Counted from the stretch's first letter, positions 9,345-18,907 are shown. The stretch: DNA of 64,000 nucleotides from Anaerobacillus sp. CMMVII (GCF_025377685.1 NZ_JACEHK010000010.1:310001-374000); one strand, 5' to 3'. Notes: generated from the sequence alone by a model not told the origin. Translations and numbers: made by a program.

Positions 9345-9564
9345 TGAATTTCTAGGCTAGTGCTATCTACGCTTTAATTTACATTTGCATATACTGAAAC
9401 GGAACCAACATTAACAAGGGCTCTTTTTAGGGAATTAGTATTTAGCTAGCTAACTTAAGGAAATGCCCCTTCTTACGTTAGTCAATAGTAGTCCTTAAAA
9501 CCTCATGTATAGGCTGCGTAGTCTAATAATTGTTAGTTGGATACAACGAAAATGCTTCATTTTT

Positions 9565-9597
9565 ATGGTTGCTCAAGTAGAGTGACCATTTTTTTTC
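9565..9597 (+). terminator. Terminator upstream of yphE
   Basis: ATGGT-CTC pairs with GAG-ACCAT around a small loop with a TG/TG mismatch, followed by eight T residues. Confidence 0.65.
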
Positions 9598-9661
9598 GTT
9601 TTTGTGAAAGTAATATATTAATACCGTGGAGGTGTTATTAATGTAAAGTGGATTTATTTTG

Positions 9662-9670
9662 TGCTATAAT
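9662..9670 (+). promoter_or_regulatory. Extended -10 promoter of yphE
   Basis: TGCTATAAT gives a perfect TATAAT with the TG extension. The -35 region is weak. It lies 56 bases upstream of the yphE start. Confidence 0.5.
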
Positions 9671-9725
9671 AATCCGGCAATTGTCTTATTGCTAATTCTA
9701 TTATATAAATAAATGGAGGATAACT

Positions 9726-9923
9726 ATGACTGAAGGGTTGTTAAAAATGTGGGTTTCGTTTATAGCTATGGGTTTAATGTTTTTTGCTGTTTTTGGTTCA
9801 GTTTTTGCTAGAAAAAAATTATCAGGTATTTTCCAGAAAATAGTATTAGGAATAGCTTTTATATGTATCGTTTTTGCGGGCATTATTATTTTATTACTAG
9901 TCGTAAATGTTCCTACCGTCTAA
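9726..9923 (+). CDS. yphE: DUF2768 family membrane protein YphE
   Basis: A 65-residue protein with two membrane segments (WVSFIAMGLMFFAVFGSVFA and IVLGIAFICIVFAGIIILLLV) and a short charged loop. Size and place just before yphF-spoIVA match B. subtilis YphE, of unknown function. ATG follows AATGGAGGA. Confidence 0.8.
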   Translation: MTEGLLKMWVSFIAMGLMFFAVFGSVFARKKLSGIFQKIVLGIAFICIVFAGIIILLLVVNVPTV

Positions 9924-9948
9924 AAAACTGGATAATGAGGTTGATTGT

Positions 9949-10656
9949 ATGAAGAGGTTATTACCGATTACTTTTTTGTTATTATTATTGACAGGATGTC
10001 TTTATCCAGATGAGAAAAAAGTAGAAAATCAAATTCCCTATGAAGATCAAATCCTTTCTGTCCAACATGCGATTGTTCAGTTTAGACTTGATAATCAAGC
10101 GTTACCTGTTCATTATAAGGAAACAGAACCAAATAGTTTTCAAAGGTACTTAGTAGATTTCCAAAAACTCGTACCAAGATATTTACAGCAACCACCAGGT
10201 AATTCCTTTGAAAGTGGTGGGGTTTATCAATATGTCTTGGTTGACGTTGAAGAAAATCCCCAAGTTAAGCTTATTGACTTAACAATGACAAGGGCAATCC
10301 AAGAGTTTCAGAGGACTGTTAATGACTACCGAAGAAAACACCGGTTTGCCCCAGTTCAAGAAGTCATTGCCAATGGAGTGTTTTTGGTCGATCACGAAAA
10401 AATTAGGTTAAAAGAACCGCCAACTGTGAAAAGTCCATTCCATCCTGACCACCGTCTCCCGCTATATATCGATGGAGCTGGCCAAGTAATTGTAGATTAT
10501 ACAATTGATTTAAACTATGCTTTAAGTAAATTTGAGCATAACTTTAAACCAGGGGATGATATTCGTGGGCTGCTAGTAGAGCATTTTCCGTTTGTTCCAG
10601 CTTACTCTGTTCCATATACGATTTTTGAAGGTAACGCTATCTTTATTGAAAGTTAA
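9949..10656 (+). CDS. yphF: Lipoprotein YphF
   Basis: A 235-residue exported protein. The N terminus MKRLLPITFLLLLLTGC is a lipoprotein signal with the lipobox LTGC (Cys17), so it should be anchored on the outer face of the membrane. The rest is soluble and not assigned a function. The ATG at 9949 is eight bases after GAGG, and an upstream in-frame start would bury the signal peptide. It lies between yphE and spoIVA as in B. subtilis. Confidence 0.82.
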   Translation: MKRLLPITFLLLLLTGCLYPDEKKVENQIPYEDQILSVQHAIVQFRLDNQALPVHYKETEPNSFQRYLVDFQKLVPRYLQQPPGNSFESGGVYQYVLVDVEENPQVKLIDLTMTRAIQEFQRTVNDYRRKHRFAPVQEVIANGVFLVDHEKIRLKEPPTVKSPFHPDHRLPLYIDGAGQVIVDYTIDLNYALSKFEHNFKPGDDIRGLLVEHFPFVPAYSVPYTIFEGNAIFIES

Positions 10657-10686
10657 TTTTAAATATTTTTAAATAAATAGTTATAT

Positions 10687-10731
10687 AAAGCCTCTCTCCA
10701 CATATATATACAAAAAGGAAGGGGCTTTTTT
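10687..10731 (+). terminator. Terminator after yphF
   Basis: AAGCCTCTCTCC and GGAAGGGGCTT form an imperfect stem, followed by TTTTTT. Confidence 0.65.
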
Positions 10732-10860
10732 GTGTTCACTTTTAAGATACATAAAGCCAAACTCTATGAAAAATTAATATAAATGAGTAGGTGATGAGTG
10801 TAAAAACATGAAAAAGTTTACCAAATTGAACTTAATCTAATAACTTTTGGAAACTAGTGT

Positions 10861-10888
10861 CATATTTGTTGGACAACATCATAAGTAT
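10861..10888 (+). promoter_or_regulatory. Candidate sigma-E promoter of spoIVA
   Basis: CATATT (10861-10866), a 13-base spacer and CATAAGTAT (10880-10888) resemble the sigma-E consensus. SpoIVA is a known early mother-cell gene. The rest of the 359-base gap 10657-11015 holds the yphF terminator and an untranslated leader with the inverted repeat CCACGAT (10927-10933) and ATCGTGG (10971-10977). Confidence 0.55.
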
Positions 10889-11015
10889 ATAATGTCCGAG
10901 ATTAGAACAACGGCAATTGGAAGCTTCCACGATTAATTGATGTACTAATAGATTAAGCAACATTCCTAATATCGTGGATGAAATAATTTAAACAAATGAT
11001 TCGGGAGGGGATCAC

Positions 11016-12492
11016 GTGGAAAAAGTTGATATCTTTAAAGATATCGCTGAAAGAACGGGTGGCGATATTTATTTAGGAGTGGTGGGCTCCGTTAGAACGG
11101 GTAAGTCGACTTTATTAAAAAGTTTATGGAACTAGTGGTCATTCCAAATATTGAGAATGAATCTGAAAAAGCTAGAGCGAAAGATGAATTACCACAAAGT
11201 GCTGCTGGTAAACAAATTATGACGACAGAGCCAAAGTTTGTCCCAAATCACGCTGCGACAATTCATGTTGATGAAGGTCTAGATGTAAATATTCGCCTCG
11301 TTGATTGTGTGGGCTATACAGTCCCAGGAGCAACGGGATATGAAGATGAAAATGGACCTCGAATGATTAGTACTCCTTGGTATGAAGAGCCAATTCCATT
11401 CCAAGAAGCAGCTGAAATTGGAACGAGAAAAGTATTCAAGAGCATTCAACATTAGGTGTTGTGATTACTACTGATGGTTCAATTGGTGAAATACCACGCT
11501 CAAACTACATTGAGTCTGAGGAAAGAGTTATTAATGAGTTAAAGGAAGTAGGAAAACCGTTTATCGTTATTATTAACTCAGTACGCCCGCAACATCCTGA
11601 TACGGAAGCTCTCCGACAATCACTCATGGAAAAACATGATGTACCGGTTATAGCTTTAAGTGTTGAAAGTATGAATGAGCAAGATATTAATAGTGTTCTC
11701 CGTGAAGTGTTGTTTGAATTCCCTGTTCACGAAGTAAACGTTAACCTTCCTAGCTGGGTAATGGTGTTAAAAGAAGAACACTGGTTACGACAAAACTATG
11801 AGGAAGCTGTACGTGACACTGTTAAGGATATCAAGCGTCTTCGTGATGTAGACCGTGTGGTAGGTTTATTCGGTGAATTTGAGTTCATTGATCACGCTGG
11901 CTTAGCTGGCATTGAAATGGGCCTAGGAGTTGCTGAAATCGACTTATACGCTCCAGACGATCTATATGACCAAATCTTAAAAGAAGTCGTAGGCGTCGAA
12001 ATAAGAGGGAAAGATCACCTCTTACAGTTAATGCAAGATTTTGCACATGCGAAATCGGAATACGATCAAGTAGCAGAAGCCTTAAAGATGGTTAAGCAAA
12101 CAGGCTATGGTATTGCTGCACCAACAATTAGCGATATGAGTTTAGATGAACCGGAAATTATTCGCCAAGGCTCTAGATTTGGAGTACGTTTAAAAGCTGT
12201 TGCTCCTTCAATTCACATGATCAAAGTTGATGTCGAATCAGAGTTTGCACCTATCATAGGTACTGAAAAGCAAAGTGAAGAGCTTGTAAGGTATCTAATG
12301 CAAGATTTCGAAGACAACCCATTATCAATTTGGAACTCTGATATCTTTGGACGTTCATTAAATTCAATCGTGCGTGAAGGCATTCAAGCAAAATTATCAC
12401 TGATGCCAGAAAATGCGCGATATAAGCTAAAAGAAACCTTAGAAAGAATTATTAATGAAGGCTCAGGCGGTTTAATTGCCATCATTTTATAG
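11016..12492 (+). CDS. spoIVA: Spore coat morphogenetic ATPase SpoIVA, two apparent frameshifts
   Basis: Mother-cell protein that polymerises with ATP hydrolysis to form the basement layer of the spore coat. The GTG at 11016 (after GGGAGGGG) opens EKVDIFKDIAERTGGDIYLG with the Walker A VRTGKST. The frame breaks at the A-run 11117-11121; one A added gives KKFMELVVIPN. It breaks again near 11433, where one base restores RKVIQEHSTLGVVITT. With both repairs the protein is 492 residues, exactly the B. subtilis length, and ends GSGGLIAIIL, a nearly invariant tail. Sequence error is the likely cause. Confidence 0.93.
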
Positions 12493-12500
12493 TTGTTCAC

Positions 12501-12544
12501 AATAAAGCAAAAAACTCTCTTAGGGAGTTTTTTGCTTTATTTTT
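12501..12544 (+). terminator. Terminator after spoIVA
   Basis: Long stem AAAGCAAAAAACTC/GAGTTTTTTGCTTT with a small loop, followed by TTTTT; also usable on the other strand. Confidence 0.85.
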
Positions 12545-12733
12545 GTTTATGGTATTTTTCGTTATCTGTGGGGCTTTTTCTTCTGTATGGAACCGCTCAT
12601 GGAATTCAATCTTGAGATGAAAGCTGAGTTTATAAAGTTGTTAAAGAAGTGTGTTTTGCAAGGGAATGTAAGATTTAAGTATCAAAGAGCGGAACGTGGA
12701 ATTAGTGAGAAGCAGGGTGGTTTCGGTAATCGG

Positions 12734-12827
12734 GTTGGAACACAAATCAGTAAGAAACTATAAAAATATGTTCCAATAGTGGTGGTTGGAACCAAAACCA
12801 GTAAGAACTATAAAATTTATGTTCCAA
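12734..12827. repeat. Two 51-bp-spaced palindromic GTTGGAAC/GTTCCAA units
   Basis: Two direct units (12734-12776 and 12785-12827) each run from TTGGAAC to GTTCCAA with a similar middle (CAGTAAGAA-CTATAAAA), so each is also a hairpin. The same type of unit with the same 51-base period is at 55596-55660. The units lie in the 692-base gap between spoIVA and hbs; the remaining bases show no gene. Confidence 0.65.
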
Positions 12828-13057
12828 AAGAGTTGAATTGAAGATCAATCAGTTAAGAAGTAGTCACTATTGAATGGCGAAGAATTAGTAGAAGTGAGAT
12901 AATGACAAAATACTACGAAAAAACATAAAATTATATATTATTTGCTAATGTTTGGCAGATATGATAAAATTCCCTAAACTGTAATAAAATTCTTAAGGGA
13001 TTTGATGAAAATTTAGGGAAAAAAGTCTTAAAAATGCAAAGAATTGATGAAAACATA

Positions 13058-13086
13058 TTGAATTATTGCTGATGATCGTTTAATAT
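13058..13086 (+). promoter_or_regulatory. Sigma-A promoter of hbs
   Basis: TTGAAT (13058-13063), a 17-base spacer and TAATAT (13081-13086), about 100 bases upstream of the hbs start. Confidence 0.6.
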
Positions 13087-13184
13087 AAGGCTTGTTATTC
13101 AAGTATTTCCGTAAAACAAGTATAAAATTTGTGAAAATGTGCAAGAAATTGAATAACGTGAAATTTTGGGAGGAGGTGAATTCC

Positions 13185-13457
13185 ATGAACAAAACAGAAT
13201 TAATTAATGCGGTTGCTGAGAAGTCAAGTCTTTCTAAGAAAGACGCAACTAATGCAGTTGATGCTGTATTCGAAGCAATTACTGACTCTCTTCAAAGTGG
13301 GGATAAAGTACAACTTATCGGATTCGGTAACTTTGAGGTGCGTGAGCGCGCGGCTCGTAAAGGACGTAACCCTCAAACAGGTGAAGAAATTGAAATCGCT
13401 GCTAGCAAAGTACCAGCATTCAAACCTGGTAAAGCCCTTAAGGATGCAGTAAAATAA
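13185..13457 (+). CDS. hbs: DNA-binding protein HU
   Basis: Abundant nucleoid-associated protein that bends DNA as a dimer. Its 90 residues begin [21 protein letters not shown] and carry the DNA-binding arm [24 protein letters not shown]. The very strong ribosome site GGGAGGAGGTGA sits eight bases before ATG 13185, which fits high expression. An ORF reading further upstream is not needed. Confidence 0.97.
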   Translation: MNKTELINAVAEKSSLSKKDATNAVDAVFEAITDSLQSGDKVQLIGFGNFEVRERAARKGRNPQTGEEIEIAASKVPAFKPGKALKDAVK

Positions 13458-13474
13458 TCTCATACATATGGGGC

Positions 13475-13510
13475 AAGAAGAGATGTGCAAACATCTCTTC
13501 TTTTTTTTTT
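13475..13510 (+). terminator. Terminator after hbs
   Basis: AAGAAGAGATG/CATCTCTTCTT perfect 11-bp stem with a 6-base loop and a T-run. The other 260 bases before folE hold a lone end-like segment TTTCGTAAACTTTGGC of the inverted-repeat family and no supported gene. Confidence 0.88.
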
Positions 13511-13774
13511 CGTTATCTTTCGTAAACTTTGGCTATTTTAAGAATGTAAGGAATGTCTTACTTATGTATTTGAATGATAATGTTAGGCGAGACTCATAAA
13601 GTAATTGCTGTAAAATTTTCACCAGTAATAATAAATGTTTCTGAAGTTAGTAAAGAAATACAATCTGGGTATCCTATTAGCGAAGAATATCCAATTTTTT
13701 AATTGCTTTGGTAATGTTTGCTATGCTATGCTTTTTTTTATACGAAGTTTTGTATTGACTGGAGGATATTTGTT

Positions 13775-14343
13775 TTGAAAAATTTGATCACAAAAAAATT
13801 GAAGAAGCGATTGTCATGATCCTAGAAGCGATTGGAGAAGATCCTAGCAGAGAAGGATTATTGGATACACCTAAACGAGTAGCAAAAATGTATGAAGAAG
13901 TTTTTCAAGGGTTACAACAAGATCCTAAAGAACATTTTGCTACAGTATTTAGTGAAGATCATGAAGAGTTAGTTCTTGTTAAAGATATTCCATTCTATTC
14001 AATGTGTGAACACCATCTGGTTCCTTTTTTTGGTAAAGCTCACGTTGGTTATATTCCTAAAGGGGGAAAGGTAACTGGTTTAAGTAAATTAGCTAGAGCC
14101 GTTGAAGCAGTTGCCAAGCGCCCACAACTACAAGAAAGAATTACGTCAACGGTTGCTGATGCAATGGTTGAAACCTTGCAACCACTTGGTGTCATAGTTG
14201 TCGTAGAAGCTGAGCATATGTGCATGACAATGCGTGGAGTTAAGAAGCCAGGCTCATCAACAGTGACTTCTGCAGTCCGTGGAGCATTTGCTAACAATCC
14301 AGCTGCGCGGGCAGAAGTGTTATCATTAATTAATGCAAGATAA
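13775..14343 (+). CDS. folE: GTP cyclohydrolase I, probable frameshift at the start
   Basis: Zinc enzyme that opens the GTP ring in the first step of tetrahydrofolate synthesis (mtrA of B. subtilis). Motifs: [26 protein letters not shown] with zinc Cys and His, [20 protein letters not shown] and [10 protein letters not shown] with the second zinc Cys. The only in-frame ATG (13816) would cut off about 13 residues. TTG 13775 after GGAGG gives [17 protein letters not shown] if the A-run 13778-13782 lacks one A, and then the length is 189 residues, as expected. It is followed by mtrB, the classic mtr operon order. Confidence 0.92.
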
Positions 14344-14422
14344 AACTATTGCGAATGATAAGCAATTTTCATTCTACATTTTCTTTTCAATAAATGGATA
14401 ACTTAATGTAGAGGTGATCTTA

Positions 14423-14518
14423 ATGAGAAATAATACGAAAACTCAACTTTTAAGTTGGATCATTCCAATGGTAATCATTTTAATCGGGGTTTATGTAGCG
14501 TACATAATGATCATGTAG
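14423..14518 (+). CDS. 31-residue single-pass membrane peptide
   Basis: Encodes MRNNTKTQLLSWIIPMVIIL followed by IGVYVAYIMIM, a short charged N terminus and one membrane helix of about 20 residues. GAGGTGA (14410-14416) lies six bases before the ATG, so translation is credible. It is in the folE-mtrB interval, where B. subtilis has no gene that I recall. I do not recognise a family. Confidence 0.55.
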   Translation: MRNNTKTQLLSWIIPMVIILIGVYVAYIMIM

Positions 14519-14598
14519 TACCTTATTGACAATCATTTATCCTTAGGTAATAGTAAAGAGAGACTTTAATTAACGGCGGTTACAGGGGGAGGATTACG

Positions 14599-14817
14599 AT
14601 GACAAGTAATGATGATTTTATTGTTATTAAAGCAAAAGAAAACGGCGTCAATGTTATCGGCTTAACTAGGGGTTCAGACACACGGTTTCACCATTCAGAG
14701 AAATTAGATAAAGGTGAGGTTATGATCGCCCAATTTACAGACCATACTTCTGCTATAAAAATTCGAGGCAAAGCAATCATCCAAACGAAACACGGTGAAG
14801 TTGAGACTGATAGCTAA
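14599..14817 (+). CDS. mtrB: Tryptophan RNA-binding attenuation protein TRAP
   Basis: Forms a ring that, when loaded with tryptophan, binds G/UAG triplets and stops trp expression. The 72 residues include [23 protein letters not shown] and [10 protein letters not shown], with the lysines and arginine that contact GAG and the threonines near the tryptophan site. Its target is visible in this window at 25711-25806 before trpE. The start follows GGGGGAGG. A terminator closes the unit at 14815. Confidence 0.96.
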   Translation: MTSNDDFIVIKAKENGVNVIGLTRGSDTRFHHSEKLDKGEVMIAQFTDHTSAIKIRGKAIIQTKHGEVETDS

Positions 14818-14843
14818 AAAGCAGGGCGAAGCCTGCTTTTTTA
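14815..14843 (+). terminator. Terminator after mtrB
   Basis: AAAAAGCAGG/CCTGCTTTTTT stem overlapping the mtrB stop, followed by T residues. Confidence 0.82.
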
Positions 14844-15032
14844 TCATTTATTGTCAAACCAAGTTTTTCTAATTCAAATGTCGCACTTTAACCTTCTTTT
14901 AATATTATGTTATACTAGTAATGTTCTTTTTACACTTGAGAAAGTATAACTTCAAGTATGGTGATTTTTATTTAGATCTACTCATGATGTAATTTGCAGG
15001 GGAAAATTGTTTTGTTTTCTGGGGGACTTAAG

Positions 15033-15856
15033 ATGATTTTGATTAATTATATAAACGAAGAAATAAAACAAATAAAAGAACGGTTTTACGAACGGATTAA
15101 GCATCCTTATATTAATAAGTTTATCGAAGACCCTAATTTAGATGAGGACCGTTTATTTCTTCTTTATTCGATGCTTGAAGAACAAAAGCTTGCTAAGAAA
15201 AGTTTAAATGAATATATTATTACGACTCTTCTTGTTCAAGCGGCATTAGATACTCATGAAACAGTATCAACGTCAAGTGTTAGTTCAGATAGAGTGAAAA
15301 AAGAACGGCAGTTATCAGTATTAGCGGGAGATTACTACAGTAGTCTTTATTATTTTTGCTCGCAAAAATTAATGATATAACAATGATCCGCTTGTTAGCT
15401 AATTCTATTCAAGAAATTAACGAGTCAAAGATGAGTTTTTACAAAAGTACTCATGGAAACATATCACAATCAATCGAAGATATAAAGATTATTGAATCGT
15501 CGCTTATTCAAAAAATTGCTGACCATTTTAAATTACCAAATTGGAAGGCTATCGCTAGTGAGTTTTTCTTTTTTAAGCGGTTGATGACTGACAGAGAATC
15601 TCTCTTGCAAGGTAAAGATGTCCCATTAATTAATATGATTGTTAATGGTAACAGTTCAAGCTTCTTAAAGTTAACCGAAGAAGCAAGGTTGAAACACTGC
15701 TTAGAAATGTGTGATAAATATGTTTATCTTTCAAAAAGTAAGCTACATTCGTTATGTAAGCAAGCGTCTCCATTAAATTCATTTATTTTAGTGAGAATGG
15801 ATCAAATGCTTATTGAGGCTGATCTTTTAAAAGAAAAAGTTGCGGAAGAAGGTTAG
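15033..15856 (+). CDS. hepS: Heptaprenyl diphosphate synthase component 1, apparent frameshift
   Basis: Small subunit that, with HepT, makes heptaprenyl diphosphate for menaquinone-7. Conserved stretches include [28 protein letters not shown] and [21 protein letters not shown]. The frame breaks at the T-run 15353-15357; adding one T gives [25 protein letters not shown] and a 274-residue protein. ATG 15033 is seven bases after GGGGG. menG starts three bases after its stop. Confidence 0.87.
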
Positions 15857-15859
15857 AAA

Positions 15860-16552
15860 ATGGCGCAATCAAAAGAGCAAAAAGTACATCAAGTTTTGAG
15901 ACCATTTATAAAAAGTACGATACGATGAACTCGATTATAAGTTTTCAACGTCATATTGCTTGGCGTAAAGATACGATGAAACGAATGAATGTTCAAAAAG
16001 GAAATAAAGCATTAGATGTGTGTTGTGGAACTGCGGATTGGACGATTGCTTTAGGACAAGCTGTAGGGGAAGAAGGCAAGGTCTACGGCCTAGATTTTAG
16101 TAAAAATATGCTTTCTGTAGGAAAAGAAAAAGTGCGAACAATACCTCAATCGAACTTATTCACGGAAATGCAATGGAATTACCTTTTCCTGATAACCAGT
16201 TTGATTTTGTTACGATTGGTTTTGGATTAAGAAATGTACCAGATTATATGCAGGTGCTGAGGGAAATGCATCGTGTCTTAAAACCTGGTGGGAAAGTTGT
16301 TTGTTTAGAAACCTCACAACCTACTTCTTTTGGTTTTAAACAACTGTACAATTTTTACTTCAAAAACGTAATGCCGTTATTTGGTAAATTGTTTGCGAAG
16401 AGTTATGAGGAGTATTCTTGGCTGCAGGAGTCAACGATGTCCTTTCCAAATAAAGAAAAACTAGCAGAGATGTTTAAAGAAGCAGGATTTAAAGATATTC
16501 AAATCAATCTTATTCAGGCGGAGTTGCTGCCATGCATCTTGGAGTGAAATAA
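15860..16552 (+). CDS. menG: Demethylmenaquinone methyltransferase, three apparent frameshifts
   Basis: SAM-dependent methyltransferase (UbiE/MenG) for the last step of menaquinone synthesis. Motifs are [37 protein letters not shown] and [14 protein letters not shown]. Breaks occur at the T-run 15894-15897 (repair gives [15 protein letters not shown]), at 16148-16149 (repair gives [15 protein letters not shown]) and near 16515 (repair gives [12 protein letters not shown]). Each needs one added base, and the repaired length of about 231 matches B. subtilis (233). Also called ubiE. Confidence 0.88.
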
Positions 16553-16575
16553 CGAGATAGACTGGAGAGCGGACT

Positions 16576-17438
16576 GTGATTAGAAAAATAAAAATTATAC
16601 TTGAGATGATAAAGTTCGAACATACGATTTTTGCATTACCGTTTGCATTTTTAGGGGCAGTGTTAGGAAGTCTATTGATTAACAATACATGGCCAACAGC
16701 CTCTCAATGGATTTGGATTACGTTGGCTATGGTTGGAGCTAGAAGCGCTGCCATGGCCTTAAATCGTGTCATTGATGCGAAGATTGATAGAGCCAACCCA
16801 AGAACAAAAGACCGTGCAATACCAGCAGGGCTAATTTCCACTTTTGAATCAGCCATTTTTATTATTGTTTCTTTTGCCTTACTTTTTTATTCAGCATACC
16901 AGTTAAATATGTTAGCAGTATATTTATTACCACTAGCTGTTTTCTTTTAGTTATTTACTCATATACGAAACGTTTTACATGGGCGTGTCATTTGGTATTA
17001 GGAATTACGATAGGACTAGCTCCCTTAGGTGGTTGGGTAGGTGCAACTGGAACGTTAACAATTGATGCACTCATTTTATTTCTAGGTGTAGCCTTATGGA
17101 CAGCAGGATTTGATGTCATCTATGCAACACAAGATGCAGATTACGATAAAAAAGTGAAATTGTATTCCATTCCAAGTCACTTTGGAATAGCAAAAGCATT
17201 GATCATAGCAAAAGGCATTCATATTTTAAGTTTTATTTCTCTTATTAGTCTGTTTTTTATTTCACCACTAGGGTGGGTTTATTTAATAGGAGTTTTGATT
17301 TCAGGAGCTATCATGGTTTATGAACACTCTTTGGTAAAACCGCATGATCTCTCGAAGGTAAATGTTGCCTTCTTTACAATGAACGGTATTTTAAGTGTGG
17401 TTATGCTAGTCTTCACGATTGGAGATTTAATTCTATGA
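16576..17438 (+). CDS. mqnP: UbiA-family prenyltransferase (MqnP type), apparent frameshift
   Basis: Membrane prenyltransferase that would attach the polyprenyl chain to the 1,4-dihydroxy-6-naphthoate intermediate of the futalosine route. The first aspartate motif NRVIDAKIDRANPRTKDR and the second DVIYATQDADYD are present, with about eight membrane helices. The T-run 16945-16948 lacks one T; repair gives VFFLVIYSYTKRFTW and 287 residues. The GTG start follows GGAGAGCGG. It overlaps the ubiX-like gene by four bases. Substrate assignment rests on the mqnA neighbour. Confidence 0.83.
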
Positions 17439-18034
17439 TATCAACAGAGAAGATTTTTACAGTAGGAATTACGGGGGCTAGCGGTGCAATTTATGGTGTA
17501 AGACTTGTTCAAGAACTATTAAAAGCCGATTATAAAGTTCATTTAATTGTTACTGAAGCAGGATGGCAGGTATTTAAAGAAGAACTTCTTTTAGAGACCA
17601 GTGATCGTCAAAAACTCTTAAACGAACTTTTTCCTCATGCTGTAGGAAAGCTTCATTATCATACATTACGTGATTTTACAGCACCAATAGCTAGTGGTTC
17701 TTATCGTAATGAAGGAATGGTCATTATTCCTTGCTCGATGGGGACCTTGTCAGGTATTGCGAATGGGGCTTCTGGGAACCTCTTAGAGCGAACTGCAGAT
17801 GTAATGCTAAAAGAAAGTAGAAAACTTATTCTTGTTCCTAGAGAAACCCCATTTAATCAGATTCATCTTGAAAACATGCTAAAAGTTTCTAAGGTAGGAG
17901 GAAAGCTCATTCCAGCTATGCCAGGTTTTTATCAGCTACCTAAGTCAATGGATGATCTAATTAATTTTGTAGTTGGTAAGGTACTAGATAATATCGGTGT
18001 TGATCATCAACTCTTTACCCGATGGGGGGATTAA
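17435..18034 (+). CDS. ubiX: Flavin prenyltransferase, UbiX family
   Basis: Makes prenylated FMN, the cofactor of UbiD-type decarboxylases. Sequence shows VGITGASGAIYGVRLVQELL at the N terminus, IIPCSMGTLSGIANGASGNLLERTADVMLKE and LVPRETPFNQIHLENML, all family hallmarks; length 199. Lying between the prenyltransferase and mqnA, it probably serves the decarboxylation step of the futalosine branch, whose UbiD-like partner (MqnL) is not in this window. Confidence 0.9.
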   Translation: MISTEKIFTVGITGASGAIYGVRLVQELLKADYKVHLIVTEAGWQVFKEELLLETSDRQKLLNELFPHAVGKLHYHTLRDFTAPIASGSYRNEGMVIIPCSMGTLSGIANGASGNLLERTADVMLKESRKLILVPRETPFNQIHLENMLKVSKVGGKLIPAMPGFYQLPKSMDDLINFVVGKVLDNIGVDHQLFTRWGD

Positions 18035-18037
18035 CTT

Positions 18038-18892
18038 ATGGGTTTAGTTATTGGAGAAATTTCCTATACAAACATGCTTCCACTTTATTATTATTTGGAT
18101 CGGGATTATTTAAATCGTATTGGATGCATGTTCATTCCACAAATACCCGCGCAGTTGAATGAGGCTATGTCAAAAGGGGCCATAGATGTTGGGGGGATAT
18201 CTTCGTTTTCTTACGGTGAACATGTAGATCAGTATACTCTCTTACCTAATTTGTCTGTATCTGCACCCAAAAATGTTGGATCTATCTTTCTTTTCTCTAA
18301 GGTACCAATTACCCAATTGGACGGAAAAAAAGTAGCATTAACATCAAGTTCAGCTACATCTGTAAATTTATTGAAAATCATATTGCAAACATTTTATCAG
18401 ATGGATGTAAGTTATACGGTGATGAAGCCTGATTTTAATGAAATGTTAAAAGACCATGATGCTTGTTTGTTAATTGGCGATGATGCAATTGTAACATTAT
18501 GGGGATTGTCACCTGATTTCCATCGTTATGATTTAGGGCAAATTTGGTATGAACATACCAAATTACCGATGACATTTGCTGTTTTAGCTGTTCGTAATGA
18601 GATCTTGGAAAGAGAAAATGAAAGAATCAGTATTTTATATGATGGATTTATGACAAGTAAGAATAAATGTCTTGAAAACAATTATTCAGAAATGATTTCC
18701 TCAATCAGGAAAGACTTAAGTGGTTCAAAAACATATTGGGAAAATTATTTTCAAGGTTTGAACCATGACTTAACTGACAAACATATTGAGGGGCTTTATC
18801 TTTTTTATGATAAAGCAACAGAGTTAGGGTTGCTTAAGAAAGTTAACAAAATATCATTATGGAGTGCATTAGATCATTGTCATTCCATTTAA
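18038..18892 (+). CDS. mqnA: Chorismate dehydratase MqnA
   Basis: Converts chorismate to 3-enolpyruvyl-benzoate, the entry step of the futalosine menaquinone pathway. The 284-residue protein has the periplasmic-binding-protein-like fold with GEISYTNMLPLYYYL at the N terminus, GAIDVGGISSFSYGEH, SVSAPKNVGSIFLFS, VALTSSSATSVNLLKI and LIGDDAI, as in MqnA. It lies between ubiX and hepT. Its substrate is made by the aro genes downstream. Confidence 0.9.
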   Translation: MGLVIGEISYTNMLPLYYYLDRDYLNRIGCMFIPQIPAQLNEAMSKGAIDVGGISSFSYGEHVDQYTLLPNLSVSAPKNVGSIFLFSKVPITQLDGKKVALTSSSATSVNLLKIILQTFYQMDVSYTVMKPDFNEMLKDHDACLLIGDDAIVTLWGLSPDFHRYDLGQIWYEHTKLPMTFAVLAVRNEILERENERISILYDGFMTSKNKCLENNYSEMISSIRKDLSGSKTYWENYFQGLNHDLTDKHIEGLYLFYDKATELGLLKKVNKISLWSALDHCHSI

Positions 18893-18907
18893 TTTAAGGT
18901 GGAAAGC

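Larger units (their letters stand above)
9345..9725 (+). other. Intergenic spacer, spoVIF to yphE
   Basis: No convincing gene is seen in these 381 bases. The spacer contains a GAAACGGAACC segment (9396-9406) shared with the inverted repeats of the 609-bp element at 21813-22421, a terminator at 9565-9597, the start-stop GGAGGTGTTATTAATGTAA at 9628-9646, and a promoter just before yphE. Confidence 0.55.

Noticed and set aside
11016-11140. spoIVA, ndk, plsC and others as true pseudogenes
   Set aside because: Each is repaired to exact family length by one added base per break, mostly in homopolymers, and many are essential; sequence error explains this better.
13224-13490. Opposite-strand frame over hbs and other long antisense frames over cmk, der, aroC, trpE and dinG
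   Set aside because: These mirror codon use of well-supported genes, lack ribosome sites and have no family features.
13574-13702. 42-codon reading frame MIMLGETHKVIAVKFSPVII between hbs and folE
   Set aside because: No ribosome site before the ATG and no recognisable family; composition alone is not enough.
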